Source: Liolophura sinensis
Taxonomy: Eukaryota > Mollusca > Polyplacophora > Chitonida > Chitonidae
Reading direction: 5' to 3'
DNA length: 64,000 bases
Assembly (NCBI RefSeq): GCF_032854445.1
Contig: NC_088300.1
Location: forward strand, 42,589,682-42,653,681
How positions within the stretch are numbered: the stretch's first letter is position 1; each line of letters opens with the position of its first letter. A program made the position numbers and the translations under genes. Below, one piece after another: positions 12,301 through 27,300 of this stretch. The notes beneath the pieces were generated by a model. That model worked only from the letters and a program-made list of their open reading frames with translations. It had not been told where the DNA came from and ran no database searches.

Positions 12301-15300
12301 CACTCAGTTGTAGGCCATTCAACATCAGGTACTCAGAAGATGTCACGTTGAAGGAGTAGCTGGACAGAGACCGAAGGGGGTTGTTGGAAAATAACAGTGT
12401 TCTCCCCACGTTAACATTCTCAAAAGCTCCACTTTTTATCTCAGAAATTTTATTGCCACTCAAATCCCTGAAAACAAATCCACAAACAATTAGTACTGCA
12501 CATTAATTATGAAGTATATACATAGATATAGCTCTTCCAAAAGACACCATTTCTTTGAATGTTGTTTAATTAATGCTACACTGAAAACGTTTTCACCAGT
12601 ATATTTACACACAAACATTTTAATGTAGCCCTGATTTTCCGTACCTACCTACTCTATGGATTTATATATGCAGGAAATAATAATGTAACCATATGCACAT
12701 GTACAAATAAATAATCAACACTCAATACTGATGTAAACTACAAATAGGCGATCTAAAATTCAAATATCCAGAACAAAAAACAGAAAAGTTTTGTCTGGCT
12801 GTTTTGCAGACATGACTTTGCAGCAAGCTGACAATACGGCATGTATAGTATATGTTCACTGCTGATGTTGTGACTCAGCCTCTGTAAAGCTGACACTTTA
12901 CAAAACACTCACATGTTGATGCCAACAGAGAGATCTTTGAAGACACCCATAGGCAATGAAGTAAGACGGTTGTTGCTGAGGGAAAAGCTCTGGCCTATGG
13001 ACAGGTCATGGAAGTCTCCACCAAGAGGTAACTGGGTCAGCGCGTTGTCATTAAGGGTTCTGTTAACATTTGATCACACAGATGAGCACTAATTAAACAT
13101 GACCTTAAAAATGAGCACCTTAACAAATGAACAACTGATACATTTAACAATTAAAGTGATGAGTAGAACGTTACTTTCTCTGCAATGTTTTAACATTATT
13201 TTGATTCTATCTGAATCATCACAATTGTAGCAGGCCATGTACTAATGTCAACATATTCGCATGTATCATGCTGCCTCATGGGAATGACATGCAAAAGAGA
13301 CCAGACATGACACCCCATCCAATTAAAGTGTAATGACCCCAAGGCCGACAAACACCTGGCCTATATGCCCTTATGACGTTCAAAAATGTCATAAGGGGAT
13401 ATTCAAAAAAGTGCAAAGATGGCTGATTTTAAGGTCTTCCAGTCAAAAAATGAACTATTAATTTTAACAGAATCTCTATTGTCTGAGTGATGTTAGAATG
13501 TATTTTGATACTATAGCATAAAATTGTGTCACATTCAACTTAATATCCTGTTAGTCTAATGTAATCTTTATGGGGATTTACCAAAGTATGTGTGCAATAT
13601 TTAACATAAGATCTCTTCTGTCTGCCTGGGTGTCTTTCTGTTAAATTTAACACATTATGTCTTTGAGAGTAGGCCATGAGATTTTATCCCGGATCTGCAG
13701 TCCAAGAATCTGATGTACAATAACTCATCCATCACTTCGGAAAAACAAATCTGAACCTTTAATCACCTTCACATTGATATCTATATGGATGGATGTAATG
13801 AGGTATCAATACAAAATGTGCAGAGATAAGCTAATGGGCTGACTCACAGATGCTGGACGGATGTCAGATGCGCTAATGCCCCATCCTCTATGTATGCAAT
13901 CTCGTTTCCACGGAGACGGAGGGCAGAGGTCAAAGGGCAGTCCTTCAGATGTGTCTTCAGAATCCGAGGGATCTGGTTATGAGCCAGGTTCCTGGGAATC
14001 AGGCAAACATAGAGTAAAACTAATGGTTTTATGTTTTAAAAGTTAACTGGACTTTAATCCATACTAAAGTTAATACCAGGCTTATAACTGCTAAATAATA
14101 CACTTTTCAACAACTGGGCCAAGGTGTATTGTTTCGGATTAATACATTAGTAGATCTGGTTGACTAACTTCTTGTTGCAAGAAAACAACTTTGGACTAAA
14201 CATATACAGACAAATAAGCAACTTCATTCATATATTCATGTATGTATGTCAAAATAATTCAATCCACAAAAATCAAAAATATGAATAAATATGAGAAATT
14301 ATACTGGTAATATATATCACTCAACCCATGCCAGAAGAATCTTTTCTATTTAATGCTGAAACAGGTTTGCTTTGAGTACACATGACATGGAGATGCAATA
14401 CAAATGACATTTAACACTTACTAACTTTATAAATGACCGAGGGGAAAGGAAATGATTTATTCAACGTCAATGTAAGGCTTAATAAAGTCAGTTTTAACAA
14501 TGACAAGATAAAAATATAGGAAATGTTGTAAGGCGACATTTTAGCTCATGGTGACTAGAGTAACGTATACTCACAAGGCAGTCAGGCTGGTACAGCCATG
14601 GAAGGCTGGAAGAGGAATGTGATCAATCCGGTTGTCTCTTAACCCAAGTATTTGCAGGCTTGAGAGATTTCCAAAGACATTATCCTGCATGAAGTTGAAT
14701 TCGTTGCTATTCAGGTTTCTGGAAAATGGTGATATTGCGGGACAATGAATCATTAGCTGCTCTACAGATGCATACTGCTTCACGCACTGCTGATGTCTAA
14801 TTCATTTATCTTATAACATTTGTATTGTGACAACAACTGAAGACATTGAATCTGAATTGGCTGATGAATCTAGAGAGTTCTACAGAGAAGACAACAAATC
14901 AAACTATTAAAAACAATTCTTATATTTTCAGCGAAGAACTAAATTCATGAGAGCTAAAATTTCTGATTGTTGCTGGATGATTAAAAGGATACATTGCCAG
15001 TTTATTACAAAACATGACTAAAATGTAATATTACATCATGGCAATGTCTTCTGGAAAAGCTCCTTCTTCAACAACAACGATCGCATTGTTTGCCACATCT
15101 CTGCAAAATAAAGCAATTTTAGTCCATTAGAGTATCATTATTAGCAGGACCAAATGAATATAGATGCAGCTATCATAACACTGGTATGTACACGTACCCG
15201 ATCTAGAAGGCAAAAAAATCTGTAAATAGTTATCTTATTTGATATATTCATGCAACATTTTAAAGGATTTTTCACTTATTCAACAACAGTAAGGTTTTTG

Positions 15301-18300
15301 GTTAGGATAAATGGGGTAAATATACCACCACCAAACGGAAAGTGAAAGGTGCAGCTTTAACATTTACAAAAAATATCAGCTGCATAAAATATCATCTGCA
15401 CTGCATGTGGAAAACTACAGTTCATAGCATAATGTCTAACTTAAGTTAAGAGACATGAGTTAAAGGACAAGACAGCACCTGCCTAAAACCTAATTTAATC
15501 GAAAGCAGGATACTCAAGCTTTCTAAAAACTATCACATTTGATTATTTTAACGACATTTCATCGAATAATTCAGAACTGAGCATGAATCTAGTTGCACAA
15601 TAATGCTACTGCAATTTTGTAAACAATTAAATGGGGTCAAAATCACCAGCTCAACCACTCTGGAAACATGGTCGCTGGAGTTCCTTGTAAATGATATAGT
15701 TGGCCTGCTATATGAACAGTTCATGCATTGGAAGAAATATTCTTCCGGTATGTCAAATTACCAAGAAAACTATATTTATCACTTGGGCCTTCATTGCTGA
15801 AGTCCACAATTTTATCTGTCATAGGCTACTGCTTAGACAATCATACGGAAAATACCTTCAACATTAGAGAGCTAGAGTAAACATTATGTCACCTTGTCCT
15901 CGATAATGGACATGTGCTGAAGCTGTGTCAAGATAAAGTTTCACTTTTGAAAACTGCAGCTAAAATGTAAACGTACAAGTTTGTAGCCAACATTAGCCAT
16001 TGTGATAATAAAGGAAAATTTATAAAGAATTCATACAGAAAATAAACCTTAATACACTGGTCAAATAATTCATGACAACATTTGAAAAACTTTATCTGAA
16101 TTTATTATATAAGTTTATTTAGGGACGTTAACCAGTGAAAGGGAAAATATAAAAAATCGGCAAACTACAGGTAAAAATCTACAAATTGTTCTACAACATC
16201 AAGACTTTGTAAAGTAAGGAGAACACACAGACGTACAGAGATTTCAGGGTGGTGAGGTTTGAGAACACCCCAGCCTCCAGGAAGGTCAGTTTGTTGGACT
16301 GTAACAGAAGTGTGGCAATGGAGGGCAGGCGGTTACCATGCTGGAGGGCATCGGGAACATACTGCAGCAGATTGGACCCCAAATTCCTGCAATTAACAAC
16401 CTCCCATTAAGTCAGAAATAGGTATATATGTGTTTGCATCAAATGTTTTATATGTAAAGTTTATATAAAGGTGGAGGAAACCGGAAAGTCAAAAAGAAAA
16501 AAAAATTCATTTCTACAATCTCTAAATAGTGCACATCACTAGCGAGATCACAATCGGTGTACCACAGTCAAATCTCATGTATTAGGAAAGTATTGAAGTG
16601 AATAATGCATAAGTGGGTAAAAGCTGACGGGCCACAACTCTTCTAAAACCAGTTGGGTTTGGCAGACACGCTCCAAACAGGAAACTGTCTTCCTGTTGTA
16701 ATGGTGATTTACAACTTGATTTGCCTAAAACAAGACATCAACTAAGACACGGCCATACACATGTCACTCATGCATATACAGGATTGATTACTTAAAAGAA
16801 AACAAGATTTTTGCTGTATACTGTACAACTGGTTGCCTGCAAGACCCCAATGGGTTTCTTGAGCTACCTAAGAAGGGAAGTAAATCTTATAAATACTATA
16901 CTTATATAAATATATTATATCTCATAAAAAGGCAGTGCCCTCTACCTACTTGAACGAGAATGCCAGCTATATATGAGTATTCATGGCTACTTGCTATGCT
17001 ATTTGCTTATTTATTTATTTGATTGTGTCTTAAGAATATTTCACTTATAAGGTTGGAGGAAACAGGGCTCTCCAAGACCATCTGCAGGTTGCTGGAAGCC
17101 CTTTCCATGTGCGGCTGGAGAGGAAGCCTGTTTGTGTTATGTTATTGAAAGTGGGTAGCAGGCACTGCTGTTCTGAGAGTTACAGATTTGTTTCCCTTTG
17201 TAGGGGGCTGGAGAACCCCACTTTAACAAGCAAAAAATGCAATGCTTGCACAGACTGACAGATGAAAAAGCTTGAGTCAAATCAACAGTTCATCAGAGTA
17301 ATCCCTATGGTAAGCCGAGTAAAATAAGAACTCACAACTCTGACAGAGCTGTAAGGCAGGTGAAGGCCTGACTGTGAATGGTGTCTTCTGTCAACTGATT
17401 GGCCTGCAGATAAAGGCCACTCAGTAAACTCATCTCACAGTAGTCTGTCTCCTCAATATGGCTGATAGAGTTGTGACCCAGGTAACTACAAAAAAAAAAG
17501 CAGTCCAAACAAGGTATATAGTTATCAAGTATGTTATGAACCATCATTACAGTTTTAGTTGTGCCTGAAAACAGTCTTAAAGATTTTGAAGTCATGTTTA
17601 TTTGATTTGAGTTTTATGCTGTACTCAAGAATATTTCGCTTCTACGCTTATTATGAGGTCATGTTCACAAGCAAATGACAAGCTACATTACACCAAGTAA
17701 AATGAAAAAACAAACAACATGTAGAACTGGAACCAAATCTGTAAAAACTTCACTGTCTATTTCTTGACACTGTTGATCAAGGAATAGTATGCACAGAGCT
17801 TAAAGTTACAGAATGTGAAATTACTGCCCAAGGAATAATGGGTCCGTCTTCCGGGAGAACCCTTTGTTACCGCTTTGCCATTGTATACTGATTAGTCATG
17901 AGTACAGAGCTTAAAGTTACAAAATTTGACTATCGAAACAATTGGGTCTTGTTGGAGAGCCTCGTCAACAATCTGCCAAGACAGACCCTCTAACCGCACA
18001 AGACGATGTACAGAGCTTGCTTACAGGATTTAACAGCTTAACAGCTTTAATGATCACAGCAAACTGGTTCTCCTCAATGAACCCTCATCACCGTTCTGCC
18101 AACAAGGTCAATGTAAACCCTATAACCATGCAGGACAGAGTACAGATCCTAAAGTTACAAATGTGATTTCATTTACCAAACCACAGAGAGTTTTTATTCA
18201 GAGGGGACTTGGTACCGTTCTGGCAATGTACACAATTTAATGATTCAGAATGGTGTGTACAGAGCTTAAAATTACAGAATGTAACATAACTAATCAAGGA

Positions 18301-21300
18301 CTAACGAGTCTTCTGGGAGACACTGAGGTCTGCCACTGTTCTGCACATGTACACCAAATGATCACAACCATGAAAGTTGTGTTTTGCCATAGATACTGCA
18401 ATAATACAACTGATGTTAAAGTGTAAGAAAACTGTATTTATGAAATGCACTGTGACATTTCTGTACTTTTCTATGACTAATTTCTCAAGGTTTTTTAAGG
18501 GCATGGAAATTTAATTTTCATTTTCAAAGACTTTTCAGACTTTTAAAGTTTAAAGATTTATACAGGTGAGCCGGTAATCCATTAAACTTACAGTTTGTCC
18601 ACAGCTGGGGTAGATGAGAACGCCACAAAACTAGCCTTTTTCAGCTCATAGATGCTTCTTAATGATATATGAAATGCATCATCACTGAACACTTTGACAT
18701 CTGAAATTTGATTATAATCAGCGTGCCTGAAAAGAAAAATTGAATTAAAAAGGTAATCTAATTTTGTTTTTAGTGTACAGAGGTAAACAGAGCGTTTTAA
18801 TCTCAAGAAAAAAAAGTCATATTTTCTTGCCAGTTTATACTTATATATTTAATTGGGGTTTAACATTATGTATTTCACCCATACAACATGGGTCAGTTTT
18901 ATGGGTTTAGTAAACCACCAGCATTTGGCAAGTTACTGATGAACTTTCCCAAACATGATAAAAAAAAAATAGAGAGCTCTGTTTGGAAGGGAGGTTATCA
19001 GCAACAAACATCATGGCAAACCACTTCAGAGTGCTGTCAACTGCTTAATGCCAAGGGAACTGTCTGAGGCTGGCAATACGTGTCTTACAGACTGAAAGAC
19101 AAGGACTCCATCATAACCCACACTCTGAGGGGCTACAATGCATTTACTTACAGTTCCTTCAGCTTTGGGTAACTTCCTCCTTGTAGGGCTGGGTGTGGGA
19201 AGTTTGGTAAGGCATTATCACTGATAAACCTGAAATCAACATCAATACCCCTTTACACGTACGTGTAGATCAAGGTACCAGTAACATAAGTATGGTACAA
19301 TAAAGTAAAACTGAAAATCCACGTTTTTACCTTGTCTGACCTTGATATTTTCGAGATTTTTCTGTTTTTGAAGGCTTTCTGATCATGTAAATATATCCTT
19401 AACAGGAAAAATGGCTAGACAGTCAACATTTTCCACAAATTTGATGATTTTTATGTTTTATTTTTATATTTATACTCTCCTCCAGCATTGGAAAAAGAAT
19501 TGTTCTGTTCGTTAAACAATAATTTAAATGGGTGTGGTCTTAGACAATCAGGGCAGCAAAACGTACACCAATTTCTGTTCATCAAATTTGAAATTAATGA
19601 AGATCATGTACATTATTCTAATATGCATCCAAAAACTTTAACAATACAAGCAATGGTGAGCGAAATGATAATCCATAGACAGTTGGCGTCTTCGTCATGG
19701 ATGCTGGGACCTTTGCATTTTGCTAATAAAAAAATAGTGGGGCTGGGTGGTGCTGTCAGAATGTCTGTTTTCTTCAAAATTTAACAGCTCACTTTTTCTT
19801 CAGGACAAAGGCAAAATGAATCAACATATATCTGGTCAGGCAGTTAAACCTTACCGACATCATGTGGCCAATGCAGGCACTTATCCCATGTGTGAGATAT
19901 ACAGAGGTGGCATCTAGGTGATATGTCTGGATAAGCGCAATATAGAGGCGTTTTTTCAATGTACTCTTACTAGTAACCTCTCCAAAAGCAGCCAATTGCT
20001 GGTATTACAAGCGAGTGGTGGGAGTGAACAGCTTGTGCTCGATGATGGCAGACATCTCCTGTGATGGAGAACTCAGTCAGTGGTACACAACCCACAGTTC
20101 TGAGACATGCTGGTGTTGGAACACAGGGGATAATCTGTGACTGGCCACTGGAACGAGTCCATCCTGAGGAGTTACATACAGAGGCCGTATGCCTTTTTGA
20201 AGTGTTTTACACTCTACTGTTGTTTCTCCTCACTTGTTGGATGTCTCTGTGGCTTGTATCAACGCATCTGGCTCCATATTTACCCTCACCCAGACAGAGA
20301 GTGTGACCCGAGTTGAAGAAATTGTAGGCCAGAGTCTGCCGAAATCGGTACCACATGGTTATCAAACTCCCGGCAATTCTCAGAAATGCGTACGATTTCA
20401 GGAAGCATCTTCCATTTCAGCTTCAACTAAATCAACTAAAGTTTCTCCACCAAACAAATCTTTCACTTCTGACAGGTTTTCTTTCATTAGTTTGACTTCA
20501 ATTCCTTAAAATCACCATTCCTCTGTCGTCATAAAACTGTTCAAATTTAGAGCTCAAACTGACATGGATAGGTGGTGGTGGGAAATGTGCATTTAGTGGC
20601 CTATAACTGTCACATGCCTGGCTCTGACTGGATGGTTTATTTACCATCCATTCCTCTGGCATGGACTTGCCAAAATTCACAACAACACAACCGAAACTGT
20701 TACATATTTTAACAAAATGGAGAGAGCCGTTGTTTTCGGTGTTTTTTTTACCCTGTTATTATTTCATTATTTCATAATTGTATGTTAGAATAGAAATAAA
20801 ATGTAGTTTGCCATGCTCAAATCACCTAGATAATGCACAGCAGATGGGAGTTGACCACTGCATGAGAACTCGGGAGGCCAGCGGCCCCTCGTTCTCAAAA
20901 GGTGGACAACTCCCGTAGCGCACTGCTAATGCCACTAATTATTAAACTTGTCATGTGTACAAGAGCAAAAACAAAGGTCAATGTGCTTGAGAATGGAATA
21001 AATATTAGTAATCTGTCGATTGATTGCCAAAGTTTTGACTATCTGTTCACAAATATGGGTTTGACTTACAGGTACTCCAGTTCAGGTCCAATGTAGTCAA
21101 AGGCATCATACGCTATGGTGGCCATGCCTGGATCCTGGAATGCAGACGGAATTCTCGTAGCTTTGGCAGGTTGACAAATGACTGGGCTCATTACGTGCTC
21201 CAATTTGTTCTTGTGTAAATCCCTAGGAGAATACAAAACAGCAACAGAATTATTTTATTAATTTATTTGATAAGTGTGACTACTGTTCTGAAGAATTTTT

Positions 21301-24300
21301 TGCTTAGAAGACTTGGAGAAGGAGATGGAGTCTTGTGGGTGGAAGAAACCAGATGGAAGTGGAAGTGGGTGGAAGAAACCAGAGTGCCCGAAGAAAAACC
21401 ACTACCTTTTGGCATTGACCTGAATGACCTCCAGACTGAAGTTAAATATGGTGAGTTGATCTCAAATCCACATCCTGATGAGTCAAGGACAACAGATTTT
21501 ATACATGAAATCAAAGATTTGTCAATGAACAAAGCATTCTGACATGGAGAACAACTTGAGAAAATTCACTTACAAATGAAGCAGCTCAGATATGTTCTTG
21601 AACACTTCATATTTGATGGTTGTCAATGAATTCCCCTGCAACTCTCTGTAAAGTGAAATAAAAAAATGTGGAATACTTCTATTACATAACTGCCGAAAAA
21701 ATGTAATCATCGCTAAAATGTTTAGAAAGAAAGGCAAGGATAGAAACATTATCAATGTTGAAATTACAACAAAGGAAATATTGAACTATCAAAATATTCC
21801 TGAAGTCAAAATAATTATTTGTTAATAATTAAGTAACTTTTACACTTAGAAAAAAATAACTATACTTACAGAATTTTTAAATGCGGTATCATGTTGAAAC
21901 AATTAGGAGCAATTGTTTTGATGACATTATTGCTCAAGTTTCTGAAATAAAACATACATAGGCCTAATTATGTTGAATCTGCATGCAAAAACTATGTCTC
22001 GTTTTAAATAAATATTTGATTATCTGATTCGCTTTACGCCAGCCTGTCCCTACTCACAAGGTCTGAATACAATATTACTTAAATGCATGCATAAAGGGAT
22101 ACAGGATTGATGTTGATTGGCTGACAGTTGATATAGGGTTTCCTGGGTTAAACCAAGTAGTCTTGAGTCATAATTAATAAAAGAAATAATTAAATCATTC
22201 AAGAACAAATATTTTTGTTTAAGATAGGCCTGGCTTGATCTTGCCTATTTTTCACACCAGCCTATCAGAAACAGTTCTGAATCAATTTAAAATAAAGAAA
22301 TATATAAGGACAAATTATAGCCATCTGACATATATTTCAGAATCTACAGTACATGTGTCAACAATACAAAATACTGAACAGAAATGTCCAATGTACTGCT
22401 TCTTTTGAAGTCTAACTGCATTGTCCTTCTTAATCAGATTATAACTCAATTAACAGTGACTTAAAATGATTTAGAGACTTTTACTGAACACGGTTGTTAC
22501 ATCTAACATTTAAGCAGAAAACAGTTTTGACAAGCAAAAAGAAAGACTTACAGGTGGAAGAAGTTAGGGGAGTTGATTAGGGATTCAATGTTCCTTTTGG
22601 AAATACTCTTGATGTTGTTGTCATCCAAACCCCTGGAAACAAACAAACAAAATCCATTGAGCCTAACTACATCTCTCTGCAATCAACACTCGCATACCCT
22701 GTTAACTCTCAAACCCTGCTCACATTTATTTATTTGATCGGTGTGTTCTAGGTCATGCTGATACTCAAGAATATTTTACCAATACAACGGTGATCTTTTT
22801 TAAATTCCAAATCACTTACTCTGCCAGTGGCAAATACATGGATGTTTTGATACCTTTTAGAAATGCCTTAATTAGCATACGTCAAAAAGCCTATATAGGG
22901 GCCTCCGTGGCTCAGTTGGTTAGCGCGCTAGCGCAGCGTAATGACCCAGGAGTCTCTCACCAGTGTGGTCGCTGTGAGTTCAAGTTCAGCTCATGTTGGC
23001 TTCCTCTCCGGCCGTATGTGGGAAGGTCTGTCGGCAACCTGCGGATGGTCGTGGGTTTCCCCCGGACTGTGCCCGGTTTCCGCCCACCATAATGCTGGCC
23101 GCCGTCGTATAAGTGAAATATTCTTGAGTAAGGTGTAAAACAGCGATCAAAAAAAAAAAAAAATCAAAAAGCCTATAGTATGGAGAATGTTACAAAATAA
23201 ATTTAACTCAAATGTTTCCAAATATTCCTGTATATTCAAAATTACTGACTTTATTACAAAGACCTTATTTTGATTTTGACATTATAATTTGGTTATGTAA
23301 GGCTTTAGTTGTAGGTTTCTTAATAAATGAAAATGTTTTAGCCCAAATTTCTAAAAGAGTGCCTAACTGCCTAACTAAAATCTGAATTTAGTCCCGTCAA
23401 AGAAACATGCGTTTTAGTCAAAAAAACATGCGCAATTAATTCCAGAACTAAAATAAAATGTAATAAAACCATTGATTATAGCACACATTTTTCTTCAAAC
23501 ATCATTAAATGTAACAAAACTTCACTCACAAATAGAGGAGCTCTGGAAGGTTGTTCAGGGCTGATGTGGGAAAACTTTCCAGCAAGTTTCCAGCCAAACT
23601 CCTGGATAAAAGAATGTCAGAAACATTAAAAAAACAGAGACATTACAAAGTGCATACATTATGGAAAAAGGCATGCCTACTACACATAAAAAATATTCAC
23701 TCACTTTTCACTGAAGAATACATATAACTTGACCAATTAATTTCAATTAATTATTTTCTATTTGAAATACTGATAAACAAACCTATATCTATAATCATGA
23801 TGTTCTGTATGTATAAATTAAGATTCTGTATCAAATATCATTACTACATGAAAGAACGTGACATTCAAATTACTAATCTAGAGGATATTATAAACATGAA
23901 ATTTGATCATAGCAAGGGACACTATAATTAAATAGCTTCTAATTAGGCGGGATGTTGTTGACATCCATTAACTTAACTTCTTAAATTAACCAAATGCAAA
24001 CTGCCTGGATGCATAAAGTTTAGATGACGTTACAATTAAACTTACATACCCACATATTATCATAACCGTTACAGATTTTACTCACAGAATACGGACATTT
24101 GTACCAGCCAGCAGGTTGGGAGGCAACCAGTGAATTTTGTTGTTCATCAGAGCTCTACAAAAGACAATAATAAAGATACAATACAATCTCATGATTTTCT
24201 GCTATACATATATACTGATGCTGAAAAATAGTCATAAGTCTGTAACAGGCGTAGGAATAATTAAGTCAGGGTCTTTTCTTTAACATAAATATTTATTTCT

Positions 24301-27300
24301 TTTATATTTAAAATTTTTCTTACTACATACAAGCGAGCAACAAATTAATGCAAATTTTAGTTCATATATCAACTTTTTTTTTCTTGTGCTTCAATTTTTA
24401 TAACATGTGACACATTTTTAAATCCTAGAACGATGTAAAGTGCTGACAAATACTCACAGGTGTGTCAGAGAACTGGGTAGGTATGTCTTGTCTACATCAA
24501 AATTACCTGTCGTCAACTCTATCTGGTTATCAATTAGATTTCTGAAAACGATGGAAACAACAGTATATTATTAAATAAAATTCACACACCTGAAAAAAAA
24601 CTACATATTACGGCTGATGTCTGTTCATTATTGTTTGCCTTTTAAAAATGTTTTCCAATATTATTTCAGAATTAAATTTCACACACTAAAAGTTCAGGGT
24701 GAGGCAAACTACACAGTAGGAAATTATTATAGTTCCTTTGGACAAAAACTTTCAGCACCATTTATGCAAATTTAAAACTGTTTTGGAAGATGAAGTATAA
24801 TTTTATAAGTCTACAGAAAATAATGCCCTCAGAATATACTTAAACACCTTGCAAACAAAAGATTACATAGATTTTTTTTTTTTTTTTGATTGGTGTTTTA
24901 CGCCGTACTCAAGAATATTTCACTTATACAACGGCAGCCAGCATTATGGTGGGTGGAAACCTGGCAGAGCCCGGGGGAAACCCACGACCATCCGCAGGTT
25001 GCTGACAGACCTTCTCACGTATGGCCGGAGAGGAAGCCAGCATGAGCTGGACTTGAACTCACAGCGACTGCATTGGTGAGAGACTCCTGGGTCATTACGC
25101 TGCGCTAGCGCTTCAACCGACTGAGCCACGGAGGCCCCGAAGATTACACAGAGGTTTATAAGCCCATATACACTGATAATCCATTTTGAACAAGGATTCA
25201 AAATGGCATGTGAGACTGTGGGAGAGAATAACCAACTCAAGAGTTGATAGGCCATATATAATGTAGGCATTGTAATAAAATCAATTTAATTTCTTCAAAT
25301 CTCATTTTCATTCATTGATTTAGCTTTCAGATGAGCCAGTCCTGGCCCTGCGAAGTGAGTGACAAATTTAGGTGAGTGTTCTTCTACTCACCACAAAATA
25401 GGTTCTTTCTCTGTCAATATATATAAAACTTTTCATATACTCGCCTAAAATGGCAAGAAGGAGTTGAGTGAACAACAGCTTGGCAGCCTTTCTTTCCTGG
25501 CCAGGCTTATGACCTTTGAGATACTTTTACAACATTCTTACACACTGAAGCAGCTTTAAAGGTGGAGAAAACATAAAAATGACATAAAGTTCAGATGAAA
25601 CAGTGCAAGTTATTCCTAAATGTGGTCTTCAATATATTTTCCGATTTTTCTTTAAAGAAGAAGAAAATGTAAATATGAAACAAATACCAATGAAAAGAGT
25701 ATGCATTTCCTCGTAGGTGCATGCCATAAATAAAATTCTAACATGTACCTCAAGTTGATAAATTATGAACAAAGTCAGTGCCAAAAGTCGTTGTGGGCAA
25801 CTCCATTTTTTGCTTGAGAACTAGTCCTGAAGTCTTTTGTGTTAGGAGGAGAATTGCTGTCGCAAACCGCCAATGTGCAGTTCGTACCTCTCCGGTAGAA
25901 CTCTTCTTCCCAAAAGGTAGCGAACAGTACAGTTCGTTTTCCGCTTGACGATCGGGAAACCGGAATGTTGGACGTAAGTTCCAAGTTTACACAAACAAGC
26001 CGGCAGTTTTAACGATTCTCATTGGCTGAGAGGCAACACACCCCCAGCATAAATTACAGGGTGTTAAAGATGGAGGACGCGACGGATTCAGCGATTTATG
26101 CCAGTTTTACCATTTTCAGGGTTTATGCCTATGGCGAGGAAAAATCGCAAAATTATGCAGCATGCACCACCAGATAGAAAAAAATGTGCTCTTTTCAGCC
26201 TATAATGTCATTTTTTAAACTTTTCTTCTCCCATCTTCTCCTTTAAGGAGAAAAAGACACTTGAAAATAATTTTTGTACCGTGGGTATTTGGGACCACCT
26301 TTAGGTATTAATAGTCTTTGTTTAACAATATCATCAATGAGGATGTAACACAGGTTTAATAATTATTTTTGCGCTAGAATTTGTTCTTTTCAGATAACAA
26401 ATGTATTAAACCTCAATTTGGATCATATTTATGTTTTTAGTATGTTCATAAATATTATCATAATTTAGGTTAAATGCATATGTTTCAATATAACCAACAA
26501 ATTTACATTCAAAAATTTATTAGACAAGCATCACATCCTTATTTAGAACATTATTATGCAACAACGATAAATACAAAGAGTTGGTCCCAAATATCCACCA
26601 TACAAAAATATTTTCAAATGCCCTTTTCTCTTGCAAAAAAAAAGGACAAAAAAAAATATTAAAGATCATATTTGCAAATAAGTTTTCACGCTCTTTCATC
26701 TGATTTTGGTATCATTTTTTTGTTTTCTTCTCCTTTAAGTTCTAAAAAAATAATGGTTGCTTATGGCAGTGAGATTGTCATAGAGTTTACACAACTATTA
26801 AAGAGCAGTCTTACAATATTTCCACTTTCGTACGAGATATTTCTGGAAGCACAGAAATGCTTGTCTTCTTTATATACCTGCAAAATAGATAAAAACATAC
26901 TTTATACAATCTCTAACACGGTCTATTTAATGAGACCACTATGTTCATATCAATGTGTGGATGTCATGCCATATAACTGTTCATTTTATGCTATTAATTT
27001 ATCCCATTCTGTCTGTGACACATTGAATATTTATTTTTACATAAAAGCAAATCCACAAAAAGCTATCACAGACTATATTTTTATCATCACGATGATACAA
27101 CACGAAGTGTGAAAGTAGGACACACCCAAACGTAGGATAAGAAAATATCATTTACCAAGAATCACAACCCGACAGAGGCATCATGGGATACAATTTGCAG
27201 AATAAATGGCTATACTACATATGAAATACATTAATGATTATGGCTTTTTTTTCAACCATATCGTGGCGACATTCAACTGGAATATAAAGACTAATTTAAA

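Noticed and set aside
22898-22975. Possible tRNA genes at the heads of SINE copies (also 25.1, 35.0, 35.6 and 44.06 kb)
   Set aside because: A- and B-box-like parts are present, but no full cloverleaf can be drawn and each is fused to a SINE body and tail.
26672-27112. 146-codon plus-strand frame beside the nested MITE
   Set aside because: It begins within the MITE end, is Ile/Leu/Phe/Ser/Tyr-rich as expected of AT-rich DNA, and has no recognisable domain.
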